A stretch of 17,400 nt of DNA from assembly GCA_964498755.1 (NCBI GenBank), contig CAZCIB010000048.1, positions 1-17,400 of the forward strand, read 5' to 3'. The position numbers were made by a program, and so were the translations under genes. How positions within the stretch are numbered: position 1 is the stretch's first letter; each line of letters starts with the position of its first letter. Positions 1-5,844 of the stretch are shown here, piece by piece. This DNA is from RZZS01 sp964498755. GTDB taxonomy: Bacteria > Pseudomonadota > Alphaproteobacteria > Micavibrionales > Micavibrionaceae. A model generated the notes under the pieces. It did not search any database and was not told the DNA's origin. It worked only from the letters and a program-made list of their open reading frames with translations.

Positions 1-80
1 CCTGCGATAGATTCTATGGGAATACTTACCCTGTTATTCGCTTATTATATATACTGATTAAATTGCAAAAAGCAAAAAAG

Positions 81-100
81 AAAACATAAAAATATGTTTT
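81..100. terminator. AT-rich hairpin, possible terminator of a gene left of the window
   Basis: A perfect 8-bp inverted repeat (AAAACATA at 81-88, TATGTTTT at 93-100) with a 4-nt loop is followed by a T-rich run up to about 111. It contains only one C/G pair per arm, so the stem is weak. It could end a gene that lies to the left of the window, or be an operator. There is no open frame of note in bases 1-294, which otherwise hold a GATCTT-AAA-AAGATC hairpin (139-153) and the candidate promoter at 199-223. Confidence 0.3.
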
Positions 101-198
101 TCATCTTTTTATGAACGCAAGACGCGCCGCGCGTGAAGGATCTTAAAAAGATCTCCGGAGACTATTGGCGAGATCAGAAATTCTTGCCTTCCTATTCG

Positions 199-223
199 GG
201 AACTTTTTAATTTTTATTGTGTT
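199..223 (+). promoter_or_regulatory. Candidate EcfG (general stress response) promoter
   Basis: GGAAC at 199-203 is followed after 17 bases by GTT at 221-223. This fits the known alphaproteobacterial EcfG sigma consensus (GGAAC, 16-17 bases, cGTT) except for T instead of C before GTT. It lies about 70 bases upstream of the start at 295, on the same strand. The match is to two short boxes only, so chance occurrence is possible. Confidence 0.4.
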
Positions 224-294
224 GGGGAGGAAACGAGGTTTGACAAGCTTGTTTTCGTTTTAAACAGCTTGCTTCACAAAAAACGACGCTGTTC

Positions 295-486
295 ATGAAC
301 AGAGATCTGCTGCACATTTCTGACTTTGAAATTCAGGCATTTGTTGACGGGGAGCTGGAAGACGAAAAGCGCCGCAAGGTAATGCTTTCGATAATGTCTT
401 CGCCGGAAAACATGGCGCGACTGGAAGAGCTTCTCGAACAAAATCGGCGCTTGCAGGAATGGTGGGCGCAAAAAAAGAAAAACTAG
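295..486 (+). CDS. Short anti-sigma-factor-like protein (N-terminal domain only)
   Basis: A 63-residue protein with the pattern of the N-terminal part of transmembrane anti-sigma factors (RsiW/ChrR-like): an I-S-D-F-E-I-Q-A-F-V-D-G-E-L core at residues 8-21, then a helical charged segment with S-P-E at 36-38 and a hydrophobic/charged heptad-like helix to residue 58. It lacks the membrane helix and periplasmic domain of full-length relatives and ends in a basic KKKN tail. No in-frame upstream start exists before a stop at 241-243, and no Shine-Dalgarno sequence is visible. The same frame stays open for 51 codons beyond its TAG and closes at 640-642, overlapping the next start. A candidate EcfG promoter lies upstream. 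It could be a truncated anti-sigma factor or a small soluble regulator. Confidence 0.65.
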   Translation: MNRDLLHISDFEIQAFVDGELEDEKRRKVMLSIMSSPENMARLEELLEQNRRLQEWWAQKKKN

Positions 487-574
487 AAGCGTGGGAAAGA
501 CGTTTGGTCTCTTCGGACTTCGGACAAAAGCGCTCGCTATGCAAATGACGATACCATTAAGCAAGCTTTCCCGG

Positions 575-591
575 ATGATTTTGAAAATCAT
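575..591. promoter_or_regulatory. 17-bp dyad, possible operator
   Basis: ATGATTTT (575-582) and AAAATCAT (584-591) form a near-perfect palindrome around one central base. The centre is too tight for a good RNA hairpin, so a protein-binding dyad is more likely than a terminator. It lies 48 bases upstream of the gene at 639. Confidence 0.25.
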
Positions 592-638
592 TCTCAATTA
601 ATTTTGACAAGATTGCGCGCCTTCGTTACTGATGAATT

Positions 639-1127
639 ATGAGCGTAAAACATGTAAGCGCTGAATTTTTCCGGTTTAGCGCCGGAAGGCTACCAACAGC
701 GGCGAATACGCCGTCTCTCCCCGATGAGGGTCCCTTAAACGGCTCCCTTGAGGTGGAAACGCTGGAATGGGCGCGCGATGTCCTGCCGCATATTGACGGC
801 TTAAGTAAAAGGGACGCCGAGTCCTGGAACGTCGCCGCCTGCGCGCTGGAACGCGTTACGGCTGAAGGCAACGGAGACTCGCTGAATATGCTCGGAACAG
901 ATCCCGGCGCGCTGCAGAAGCTCGTGGCGGGCTCGGCCGTTGCGCTCCATAGAAAAGCGGATATCGCCGGATGTCGTGGCAACAGGCCAAGAGAACTGCT
1001 AGACCGCACGCGCGCGTTCGCAAATGGAAACCAGGGGGCTCTCGGAATAATCGAAAGCTATACAAAACCAACCAGAGCCCAAAGCGCGAAAATAATAACG
1101 CTTCGCCCGCGGAGCAACTCATTGTAA
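639..1127 (+). CDS. Hypothetical protein, 162 residues
   Basis: I do not recognise this protein. The central part (about residues 39-75, with L-E-W-A-R-D-V-L-P and A-C-A-L-E-R-V) reads like amphipathic helices, and codon use there is GC-rich at third positions as in neighbouring genes. The last third is rich in Arg, Asn and Ser and looks less protein-like. No signal peptide or membrane segment is seen. No Shine-Dalgarno sequence precedes the ATG, and a stop at 633-635 excludes an upstream start. The ATG overlaps a stop codon (ATGA at 639-642) of the frame continuing from the anti-sigma-like gene. It converges on the tRNA-Leu gene with a gap of nine bases. It may be a real but fast-evolving gene. 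Confidence 0.5.
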   Translation: MSVKHVSAEFFRFSAGRLPTAANTPSLPDEGPLNGSLEVETLEWARDVLPHIDGLSKRDAESWNVAACALERVTAEGNGDSLNMLGTDPGALQKLVAGSAVALHRKADIAGCRGNRPRELLDRTRAFANGNQGALGIIESYTKPTRAQSAKIITLRPRSNSL

Positions 1128-1136
1128 GCGAAAAAT

Positions 1137-1223
1137 TGGTGCCCCCGGCCGGGGTCGAACCGGCACTCCCTTGCGGGAACCAGATTTTGAGTCTGGCGCG
1201 TCTGCCAATTCCGCCACAGGGGC
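1137..1223 (-). tRNA. tRNA-Leu (anticodon CAA)
   Basis: On the minus strand the acceptor stem GCCCCTG pairs with CGGGGGC, followed by A and an encoded CCA (1137-1139). The anticodon stem CCAGA/TCTGG closes a 7-base loop CTCAAAA, giving anticodon CAA (reads UUG). A long variable arm (TCCC-GCAA-GGGA) marks a class II tRNA, and the T arm GCCGG-TTCGACC-CCGGC is intact. D-loop, anticodon identity and variable arm all agree with leucine. Confidence 0.97.
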
Positions 1224-1248
1224 AACCGGCACCAAGTAATGACTTCAG

Positions 1249-1276
1249 ATCATAATCAATATGGCGGGAGAATCAA
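1249..1276 (-). promoter_or_regulatory. Candidate sigma-70 promoter of tRNA-Leu
   Basis: On the minus strand TTGATT (1271-1276) and TATGAT (1249-1254) are separated by 16 bases, with the -10 box about 25 bases upstream of the tRNA 5' end. Five of six -10 bases and four of six -35 bases match consensus. Confidence 0.45.
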
Positions 1277-1345
1277 GGATTGCGTATTGCAAGCCCGCCG
1301 CGCCGGGGACACAATAATCGTTTAACGTCCTAACGGATATCTCAC

Positions 1346-1945
1346 ATGCGCCACAGAACCCTTACGGAACTCCTGCAGAATATCAAGGAACAAACGCGCG
1401 CCGAAACGATCACGATCGGCGCGCTGATCGAGACGTTTCACGAGCGCGGCTTCGGCTTCTTTTTGTTTCTGTTCGCCCTGCCCGCCGCTCTTCCCGTTCC
1501 TGCGGTCGGGTACGGGACGGTTCTGGCCGCGCCGCTTTTGTTGTTAACCGCGCAGCAGGCTTACGGACGGCGCAGCGTCTGGCTGCCGAAATCCATGCGC
1601 GGCGCATCCGTGCCTCGAGACAAGCTACACGGCGTGATTGACGCCGCCATTCCGTTAATCGAAAAGATTGAATTCCTGATCAGTCCGCGCCTGCTTTTTG
1701 TCACGCAAGGACGCATGTCGCAGGTTATCGGCCTTGCCGGGTTGATTATGGCTCTGGCGGTCTGCGTTCCCCTGCCCTTTACCAATACCGTGCCGAGCTT
1801 CGGTATCGCATTAATGGCCGTGGGCCTGATGATGCGCGACGGGATCGCCGTGCTCGCCGGGGCGCTTGTCGGCACGCTATGGGTCGCGATGCTGGTCTTT
1901 TTAGGGCAGGCGGGGGTGAGGATACTTACATCTGTGATAATGTGA
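1346..1945 (+). CDS. ExoD family exopolysaccharide synthesis membrane protein
   Basis: A 199-residue integral membrane protein of the ExoD family. A short charged N-terminal helix (residues 1-35, ending in H-E-R-G-F-G-F) leads into hydrophobic segments at about 36-52 and 56-68, a basic amphipathic stretch (74-120), then further hydrophobic segments at about 126-145, 147-164 and 168-195. The sequence around F-A-L-P-A-A-L-P-V-P and C-V-P-L-P-F-T-N-T-V-P-S is the conserved Pro-rich signature of this family. ExoD of rhizobia affects exopolysaccharide production and alkaline-pH growth; the biochemical role is not established. The length is typical. Only a weak ribosome site (ACGGA) precedes the ATG. 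The gene stands alone, convergent with the small gene at 1993-2295. Confidence 0.9.
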   Translation: MRHRTLTELLQNIKEQTRAETITIGALIETFHERGFGFFLFLFALPAALPVPAVGYGTVLAAPLLLLTAQQAYGRRSVWLPKSMRGASVPRDKLHGVIDAAIPLIEKIEFLISPRLLFVTQGRMSQVIGLAGLIMALAVCVPLPFTNTVPSFGIALMAVGLMMRDGIAVLAGALVGTLWVAMLVFLGQAGVRILTSVIM

Positions 1946-1966
1946 TGCCGTGACTGTATCACGTTA
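1938..1966. terminator. Hairpin at the end of the exoD-like gene
   Basis: TAATGTGAT (1938-1946) can pair with ATCACGTTA (1958-1966), nine pairs including one G-U, around an 11-base loop. It overlaps the TGA stop (1943-1945) of the exoD-like gene and lies between two convergent genes. There is no T-run after it on the plus strand, so intrinsic termination is doubtful. Confidence 0.3.
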
Positions 1967-1992
1967 TAGAGCCCTAAAAAACTGCGCAGTCT

Positions 1993-2295
1993 TTAGAACT
2001 TAAAACGTGGCTGCAGAGCCCCCCCTGAAAAGTCAACATAAGCTGAACTTTGAGGATTATTACGCATTCTCCAGATAGTTATTGCCGCTTTAAAGGGATT
2101 CTCCAAACTCCGCGCATCAGCCTCATAACGGTTGGCTCTCATGGCAAATGCACCAGCCTTAAAATCTTCTCTTGCCATCCCTGCAAATATATTCTGTCTA
2201 GCCGCTTCATCACGAAGCTGCCCTTTTAAATTTGCTGGATCACCTCCGGCAACGACATCCCACAGGGTTCGCACATAACCTTTACTGAATTTCAT
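1993..2295 (-). CDS. Hypothetical protein, 100 residues
   Basis: An unrecognised soluble protein. A basic N-terminus (M-K-F-S-K-G-Y-V-R-T-L-W-D) is followed by alternating charged and Ala-rich helical stretches and a hydrophobic/basic patch (A-A-I-T-I-W-R-M-R-N-N-P-Q) near residue 75. No signal peptide or membrane helix is seen. Two ATGs are possible: 2304 or 2295. AAAGGA sits directly against the first but eight bases before the second, so 2295 is the better start. The purine-rich ribosome site lies next to a TTTCAAG word that also belongs to the repeat arm at 2307-2320. Base composition is somewhat more AT-rich than its neighbours. It stands alone between two plus-strand genes. Confidence 0.65.
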   Translation of the reverse strand: MKFSKGYVRTLWDVVAGGDPANLKGQLRDEAARQNIFAGMAREDFKAGAFAMRANRYEADARSLENPFKAAITIWRMRNNPQSSAYVDFSGGALQPRFKF

Positions 2296-2306
2296 TTTTC
2301 GCATCC

Positions 2307-2426
2307 TTTCAAGTTACATTACATAAACAAACATCACTTACCCCCTGTCAAGTAATTATGTATCATATGCAACGCTGCAGGATTTTTTGAGAGATTTTCT
2401 TGTAACTTGAAACTGGCAACTTGTAA
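2307..2426. repeat. 7-bp word array, inverted, upstream of dsbB
   Basis: On the plus strand 2399-2426 is four tandem 7-mers: CTTGTAA, CTTGAAA, CTGGCAA, CTTGTAA. At 2307-2320 the reverse complement appears as TTTCAAG, TTACATT. The two arms face each other across about 78 bases, and the right arm ends ten bases before the dsbB ATG. The left arm has only two units and is the weakest part of the call. The 140 bases between the two genes otherwise show nothing recognisable. Confidence 0.5.
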
Positions 2427-2435
2427 CATACGACG

Positions 2436-2984
2436 ATGAACAAACTCTTTGCCCTCGTCCTCAAACTCCTCTCCTGCCCGGCGTTCGTCTGCGCGGGAAT
2501 ACTGGCTGTTTCGGTTATATCTCTGGCCGGGGCGCTGGTGGCCGAGCATGTTTTCGGGCTTGCGCCCTGCATCCTGTGCATTTACCAGCGCGTTCCGTTC
2601 GTCATTGCCATCGTCCTGAGCGCGGCGGGTCTGGCTCTCGCGTGGAGCAGACCGCGCGTTTCCGGGTATTTCGTCGCCGCGTGTTCCCCGGTTTTTCTGG
2701 TGAACAGCGCTATTGCCTTTTATCACACGGGCGTTGAGCTGCGCTGGTGGAAAAGCGCGCTGGAGGGCTGCGACGTGCCGGACCTGAGCAAGGCGGGCGA
2801 CGATATCCTCGCCTTTATCAAATCAAACGATCATGTGCCCTGCGACGTCATCCCCTGGGCCGACCCAATCCTCGGCCTGTCGATGGCGAACTACAACGTA
2901 ATGCTCTGCCTTGGCATGGCTCTGGGCTGCGCCCTGTGCGCGTGGCTGATAATAAAAAACCCCGCGAAAGGGGCCTTTTCCTAG
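2436..2984 (+). CDS. dsbB: DsbB-family disulfide bond formation protein
   Basis: An inner-membrane quinone reductase of the DsbB family, which reoxidises DsbA and passes electrons to ubiquinone. The 182 residues hold four hydrophobic segments (about 16-36, 54-70, 77-95 and 152-172). The first redox pair is P-C-I-L-C (Cys45, Cys48) after the first helix. The second pair lies in the large periplasmic loop at Cys112 and Cys136. Q-R at 51-52 and F-Y-H-T-G-V-E at 95-101 match the family. Length is normal for proteobacterial members. No clear Shine-Dalgarno sequence precedes the ATG. The last codons contain a bidirectional terminator hairpin, and the TAG stop shares CTAG with the stop of the convergent HNH gene. 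Confidence 0.92.
   Translation: MNKLFALVLKLLSCPAFVCAGILAVSVISLAGALVAEHVFGLAPCILCIYQRVPFVIAIVLSAAGLALAWSRPRVSGYFVAACSPVFLVNSAIAFYHTGVELRWWKSALEGCDVPDLSKAGDDILAFIKSNDHVPCDVIPWADPILGLSMANYNVMLCLGMALGCALCAWLIIKNPAKGAFS
2954..2979. terminator. Bidirectional intrinsic terminator inside the dsbB 3' end
   Basis: CCCC (2960-2963) pairs with GGGG (2970-2973) around GCGAAA. On the minus strand six T residues follow (complement of A2954-2959), giving a classic terminator for the HNH gene. On the plus strand CC and four T residues follow (2976-2979). The whole structure is translated as the last residues of DsbB. Confidence 0.75.
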
Positions 2985-3547
2985 TCTTCCAGCTCGGTAT
3001 CCCAGTAGAGAAAATCGCCCCAGCTATGGTGCAAGTAGTTCGGCGGGAATCTGCGCCCGTATTCCTGCAGCTGATAAATCGTCGGCTGAAACGGATCGGT
3101 CAGAGGATACATATGCACCTCGTGCGGCATGCGGTTGCCTTTAAGGATATTACAACACTGACACGCCGTGACAATATTGTCCCATGACGTGCGTCCGCCG
3201 CGCGAGCGCGGGATGACGTGATCAAACGTCAGATCCGGAGCTTTGAAGCGGTCGCCGCAATACTGGCACTCGAAACGGTCGCGCAGGAACACGTTAAACC
3301 GCGTAAAGGCGGGCTTCTGGGATAAAGGCACGTAGTCCTTGAGCGCAAGCACGCTCGGCAGCCGGATCTCATGACTGGGCGAGCGGATCACCCGGTCATA
3401 TTCCGAGACGACCGTTACGCTATCTCTAAAAATGGCCTTAACAGCTTCCTGCCAAGGCCACAACGATAAGGGAAAATAAGACAAAGGCCTGAAATCCGCA
3501 TTGAGGACCAGAGCCGGACACTTCTCAAGGGGCATGGCGACATTCAT
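2981..3547 (-). CDS. HNH endonuclease family protein
   Basis: A 188-residue protein with a zinc-ribbon-stabilised HNH nuclease domain in its C-terminal half. Zinc-type cysteine pairs are C94-x2-C97 and C129-x2-C132. The catalytic signature is F-D-H-V-I-P-R-S-R-G-G (His110), followed by the central Asn124 in D-N-I-V and the N-x-x-K-G turn (Asn133, Lys136). The N-terminal 85 residues (A-L-V-L-N-A-D-F-R-P-L-S) are typical of the widespread stand-alone bacterial HNH family, whose role is not known. A longer frame begins with a GTG at 3568, but AAAGGAG lies seven bases before the ATG at 3547, which decides the start. A perfect -10 box (TATAAT) lies at 3607-3612. Its stop codon shares a CTAG palindrome with dsbB. 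Confidence 0.92.
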   Translation of the reverse strand: MNVAMPLEKCPALVLNADFRPLSYFPLSLWPWQEAVKAIFRDSVTVVSEYDRVIRSPSHEIRLPSVLALKDYVPLSQKPAFTRFNVFLRDRFECQYCGDRFKAPDLTFDHVIPRSRGGRTSWDNIVTACQCCNILKGNRMPHEVHMYPLTDPFQPTIYQLQEYGRRFPPNYLHHSWGDFLYWDTELED

Positions 3548-3606
3548 AAAGCCACTCCTTTCGTTCACGCCGTTGATGCCACGGTGGGGAGCGCCTTTGA
3601 GGATGG

Positions 3607-3612
3607 ATTATA
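3607..3612 (-). promoter_or_regulatory. Candidate -10 box of the HNH gene
   Basis: TATAAT on the minus strand, about 60 bases upstream of the HNH ATG at 3547. No good -35 box is visible at the expected distance, so only the -10 element is supported. Confidence 0.35.
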
Positions 3613-3697
3613 AATTGCGCAATCCCGCGATTCTTCACTAATATTTTAACATGTTTTCCCCTTTTTTATCCACAAATCGGGACTTTTCCACGGGATT

Positions 3698-3786
3698 AGT
3701 CGCGAGTCGCGAGTTAAGAGTCGTGAGTGGCGACTGGAAAATATTTTAAAGACTTAACTCGCAACTCACGACTCGTGAATCACGAC
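3698..3786. repeat. 7-bp word array (AGTCGYG), inverted
   Basis: The left arm 3698-3732 is five consecutive 7-mers: AGTCGCG, AGTCGCG, AGTTAAG, AGTCGTG, AGTGGCG. The right arm 3753-3786 reads on the other strand as variants of the same word, including AGTTAAG, AGTTGCG and AGTCGTG. The spacer (3733-3752) is AT-rich. The element lies between the divergent 5' side of the HNH gene and the terminator of the small exported-protein gene. The gene-free stretch 3548-3866 contains only this array, the -10 box at 3607 and the terminator at 3787. Confidence 0.85.
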
Positions 3787-3820
3787 AAAAAAACGGTCCC
3801 TGCCTTTTCGGCAGGAACCG
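3787..3820 (-). terminator. Strong intrinsic terminator of the small exported-protein gene
   Basis: On the minus strand a stem of GGTTCCTGCC and GGCAGGGACC (3795-3804 with 3810-3819, one mismatch) closes a 5-base loop and is followed by G and seven T residues (3787-3793). It lies about 47 bases after the stop of the gene at 3867-4082. Confidence 0.88.
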
Positions 3821-3866
3821 CGCTCCATCCCCTTCCCTCTATTCCTGTCCCGTTCGCCCGGATTCT

Positions 3867-4082
3867 TTATTTTTCGGTTTGTCCCCCGGCGGGAGCGATG
3901 TCGTTCAACTCGCCTGCATTTTTATCCGCCAGCACTTTCGTCACGACCACATCCCCGCTGGTCAGCTTGAAAATGACGATCTGCGGATTCCCCGCGACCA
4001 GCAGCAGATTATGCGCCTGCGCTGCGCCGCTGAAGCCCGTTAGGCCTGCCACCATGGCTAATGTCAAAACTATGCGTTTCAT
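3867..4082 (-). CDS. Small exported protein, 71 residues, unknown function
   Basis: The N-terminus is a textbook Sec signal peptide: M-K-R, a hydrophobic stretch to about residue 18, then G-A-A-Q-A with probable cleavage after A23. The mature part of about 48 residues begins H-N-L-L-L and has a beta-strand-rich pattern (I-V-I-F-K-L-T-S-G-D-V-V-V-T-K-V-L) followed by a flexible Asn/Gly/Ala tail. It has no cysteines and no lipobox. I do not recognise a family. GAAAGAG lies eight bases before the ATG. A strong terminator follows, so it is probably a single-gene transcription unit. Confidence 0.75.
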   Translation of the reverse strand: MKRIVLTLAMVAGLTGFSGAAQAHNLLLVAGNPQIVIFKLTSGDVVVTKVLADKNAGELNDIAPAGGQTEK

Positions 4083-4184
4083 TACTGTGCTCTTTCACTC
4101 AAGATTGGTCCTGTTTATTTTTTACAGGTATTTATATAAAATTTGACATAAATTTATTGAGAAAGCGTTAAATTATGGACCGCG

Positions 4185-4832
4185 TTATAAAACAGCGGAA
4201 AGAAAGGCGGAACCGGCGGCGATGCCGCTTTCGTCAATGCCGTGGCCGAGGCCCGGCGTTGTATGGCCGGAAACGTCAAAGCCCTGCGCCTCGAGCCAGT
4301 CTTTCGTTTTATGCCAGGCGATGACGGGCACGACCTCGTCAGATTCGCCGTGGATCAGGCATACCGGGGGCTTTTGAATAGTTGCGGGGTCGAGAACATC
4401 CGCGCCCGACAGCCAGCCGGAATAACTCAGAACGCCTGCGAGTTTCTCTCCGTATTGCAGCCCCGCATGCAAGGCCATGCACCCGCCCTGCGAAAAACCG
4501 AGCAGCGCGATTTTGCTTGCGGGAAGATCAAAACGCGCCTGTTGCTGTTCGATAAAGCTTTCCAGAACCGGCCAGACATTGAGAACGCCATTATGAATGC
4601 TCTCCAGCGACCAGTCCTGCAAGCTGAACCACTGCCGCCCGAACGGGGCCATATCACAAGGGTAAGGCGCATCAGGTGAAATGAAATGCGTATCCGGTAA
4701 ATTCTGAGCCAGATACGGCGCAAGGCCGATCAGATCGTTCGCGTCCGCTCCCAGCCCGTGGAGCAGAGTCACGAGGCTGTCCGGGTCTGCGCCGGTAACG
4801 GGCTTACGTTCGATGTAACGTAACTCTGTCAT
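4185..4832 (-). CDS. Carboxylesterase / lysophospholipase-like alpha/beta hydrolase
   Basis: A 215-residue cytoplasmic serine hydrolase of the phospholipase/carboxylesterase family (Abhydrolase_2, relatives of YpfH and acyl-protein thioesterases). The oxyanion-hole motif L-L-H-G-L-G is at 23-28. The nucleophile elbow G-F-S-Q-G-G gives Ser114, the acid is Asp165 in G-E-S-D-E-V-V-P, and the histidine is His197 in G-L-G-H-G-I-D. The S-P-D-A-P-Y sequence at 52-57 is a family signature. Length is normal. Substrates in this family are short acyl esters or lysophospholipids; which applies here cannot be told. It is divergent from gluQ, with the 9-bp array in between. Confidence 0.92.
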   Translation of the reverse strand: MTELRYIERKPVTGADPDSLVTLLHGLGADANDLIGLAPYLAQNLPDTHFISPDAPYPCDMAPFGRQWFSLQDWSLESIHNGVLNVWPVLESFIEQQQARFDLPASKIALLGFSQGGCMALHAGLQYGEKLAGVLSYSGWLSGADVLDPATIQKPPVCLIHGESDEVVPVIAWHKTKDWLEAQGFDVSGHTTPGLGHGIDESGIAAGSAFLSAVL

Positions 4833-4853
4833 AAAACTCTCAAATGTATTTTT

Positions 4854-4932
4854 AACACAGGGACCACAGAGAACGCGAAGGCAAGTATTTTCAATTGACT
4901 GCTTTCTCCGTGTTCTCTGTGCGCTTAGTGTT
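4854..4932. repeat. 9-bp word array (AACACAGAG), inverted
   Basis: The left arm 4854-4880 is three 9-mers: AACACAGGG, ACCACAGAG, AACGCGAAG. The right arm 4906-4932, read on the other strand, is AACACTAAG, CGCACAGAG, AACACGGAG. The spacer is 25 bases. Sequences of the ACAGAGAACACGGAG kind are familiar to me from intergenic regions of unrelated bacteria. The right arm ends at the TG of the extended -10 box in front of gluQ. Confidence 0.85.
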
Positions 4933-4940
4933 GATATAAT
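4932..4940 (+). promoter_or_regulatory. Extended -10 promoter of gluQ
   Basis: TGATATAAT (4932-4940) is a perfect extended -10 element (TG, one base, TATAAT). No good -35 is present, which extended -10 promoters tolerate. Expected transcription start is near 4947, four or so bases before the ATG at 4951. Confidence 0.55.
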
Positions 4941-4950
4941 GGAATGTGAA

Positions 4951-5799
4951 ATGGCAACGAGTCAAACAATCACCCGCTTCGCCCCCTCGCCCACCGGAAG
5001 GCTGCATATCGGCCACGCCTATTCGGCGCTGTTCGCGTACAGGGAGGCGCAAAAGCGCGGCGGCAAATTCATATTGCGCATTGAGGATATCGACGCGGTC
5101 CGCTGCAAGCCCGAATATGAAGGTGGCATATTCGAGGATTTGCGCTGGCTTGGCCTGAACTGGGAAGAGCCCGTGCGCAGACAGTCCGAACACATGGACG
5201 ATTACGCCGCCGCGCTTGACAAACTAAATAAAAAAGAGCTGCTTTACCCCTGTTTTTGCACAAGAAAAGACATACAGGAAGAGATTGCCCGCGCCGGCTC
5301 CGCCCCGCACGGACCTGAAGGCGCGCTCTATCCCGGCACATGCCGACACTTGAGCGAAAGCGAACGCGCAGAGAAAATCGAAAGCGGCCTGCCCTACGCC
5401 ATGCGGCTCAATGTTGAAAAGGCTATGTACTTGGTCGGCAAGCTGACATGGGAAGACATATCCGCGGGCATGCAGACCGCCACGCCGCAAATCCTTGGCG
5501 ACGTCGTTCTGGCGCGTAAAGACATCCCGACCAGCTATCATCTAAGCGTTACCGTTGACGATTACATCCAGGGCGTCACGCATATCACGCGCGGCGAAGA
5601 TTTGTTTTACGCCAGCCACTTGCACCGCCTTCTTCAGGCGCTGCTTGGATTAAACGAGCCGGCCTGGCATCACCATAAACTGCTCTTTGATGAAGAGGGC
5701 AAACGCTTCGCCAAGCGCAATAACAGCGTCACGCTCCAGCATTTACGGGAAGTCGAGGGTAAAAAAGCTGATGAGATTATTAGTTTATTGGCTGATTAG
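4951..5799 (+). CDS. gluQ: Glutamyl-Q tRNA(Asp) synthetase
   Basis: A shortened paralogue of glutamyl-tRNA synthetase that attaches glutamate to queuosine at the wobble position of tRNA(Asp). The 282 residues contain R-F-A-P-S-P-T-G followed by the HIGH motif (19-22), and K-R-F-A-K (251-255) in place of KMSKS. The zinc ligands typical of GluQ are all present: Cys101, Cys103, Tyr127 and Cys131. The anticodon-binding domain of GltX is absent, as expected. An ATG at 4939 is in frame but overlaps the -10 box; the ATG at 4951 has GGA seven bases upstream and lies just after the predicted transcription start, so it is preferred. The last codons and the TAG stop fall inside an 8-bp repeat array. Confidence 0.92.
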   Translation: MATSQTITRFAPSPTGRLHIGHAYSALFAYREAQKRGGKFILRIEDIDAVRCKPEYEGGIFEDLRWLGLNWEEPVRRQSEHMDDYAAALDKLNKKELLYPCFCTRKDIQEEIARAGSAPHGPEGALYPGTCRHLSESERAEKIESGLPYAMRLNVEKAMYLVGKLTWEDISAGMQTATPQILGDVVLARKDIPTSYHLSVTVDDYIQGVTHITRGEDLFYASHLHRLLQALLGLNEPAWHHHKLLFDEEGKRFAKRNNSVTLQHLREVEGKKADEIISLLAD

Positions 5800-5839
5800 T
5801 TATTTTCTAATAAGCTAATTAGCGAAGAAACCAATGAGC
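5767..5839. repeat. 8-bp word array (GCTGATTR), inverted, at the gluQ 3' end
   Basis: The left arm is a run of 8-mers from 5791 (GCTGATTA, GTTATTTT), with weaker units in phase back to 5767 (GCTGATGA, GATTATTA, GTTTATTG). The right arm 5808-5839 reads on the other strand as GCTCATTG, GTTTCTTC, GCTAATTA, GCTTATTA. The left arm supplies the gluQ TAG stop, and the right arm ends five bases before the next gene's ATG. Confidence 0.75.
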
Positions 5840-5844
5840 TAAAA

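Noticed and set aside
240..266. Sigma-70 promoter TTGACA ... TAAACA upstream of the anti-sigma-like gene
   Set aside because: The -35 box is perfect, but the only -10-like hexamer is 15 bases away and poor; left out in favour of the EcfG-type candidate.
3698..3786. tRNA or structured regulatory RNA in the array upstream of the HNH gene
   Set aside because: The pairing is explained by inverted 7-bp tandem words; no tRNA arms or riboswitch core are present.
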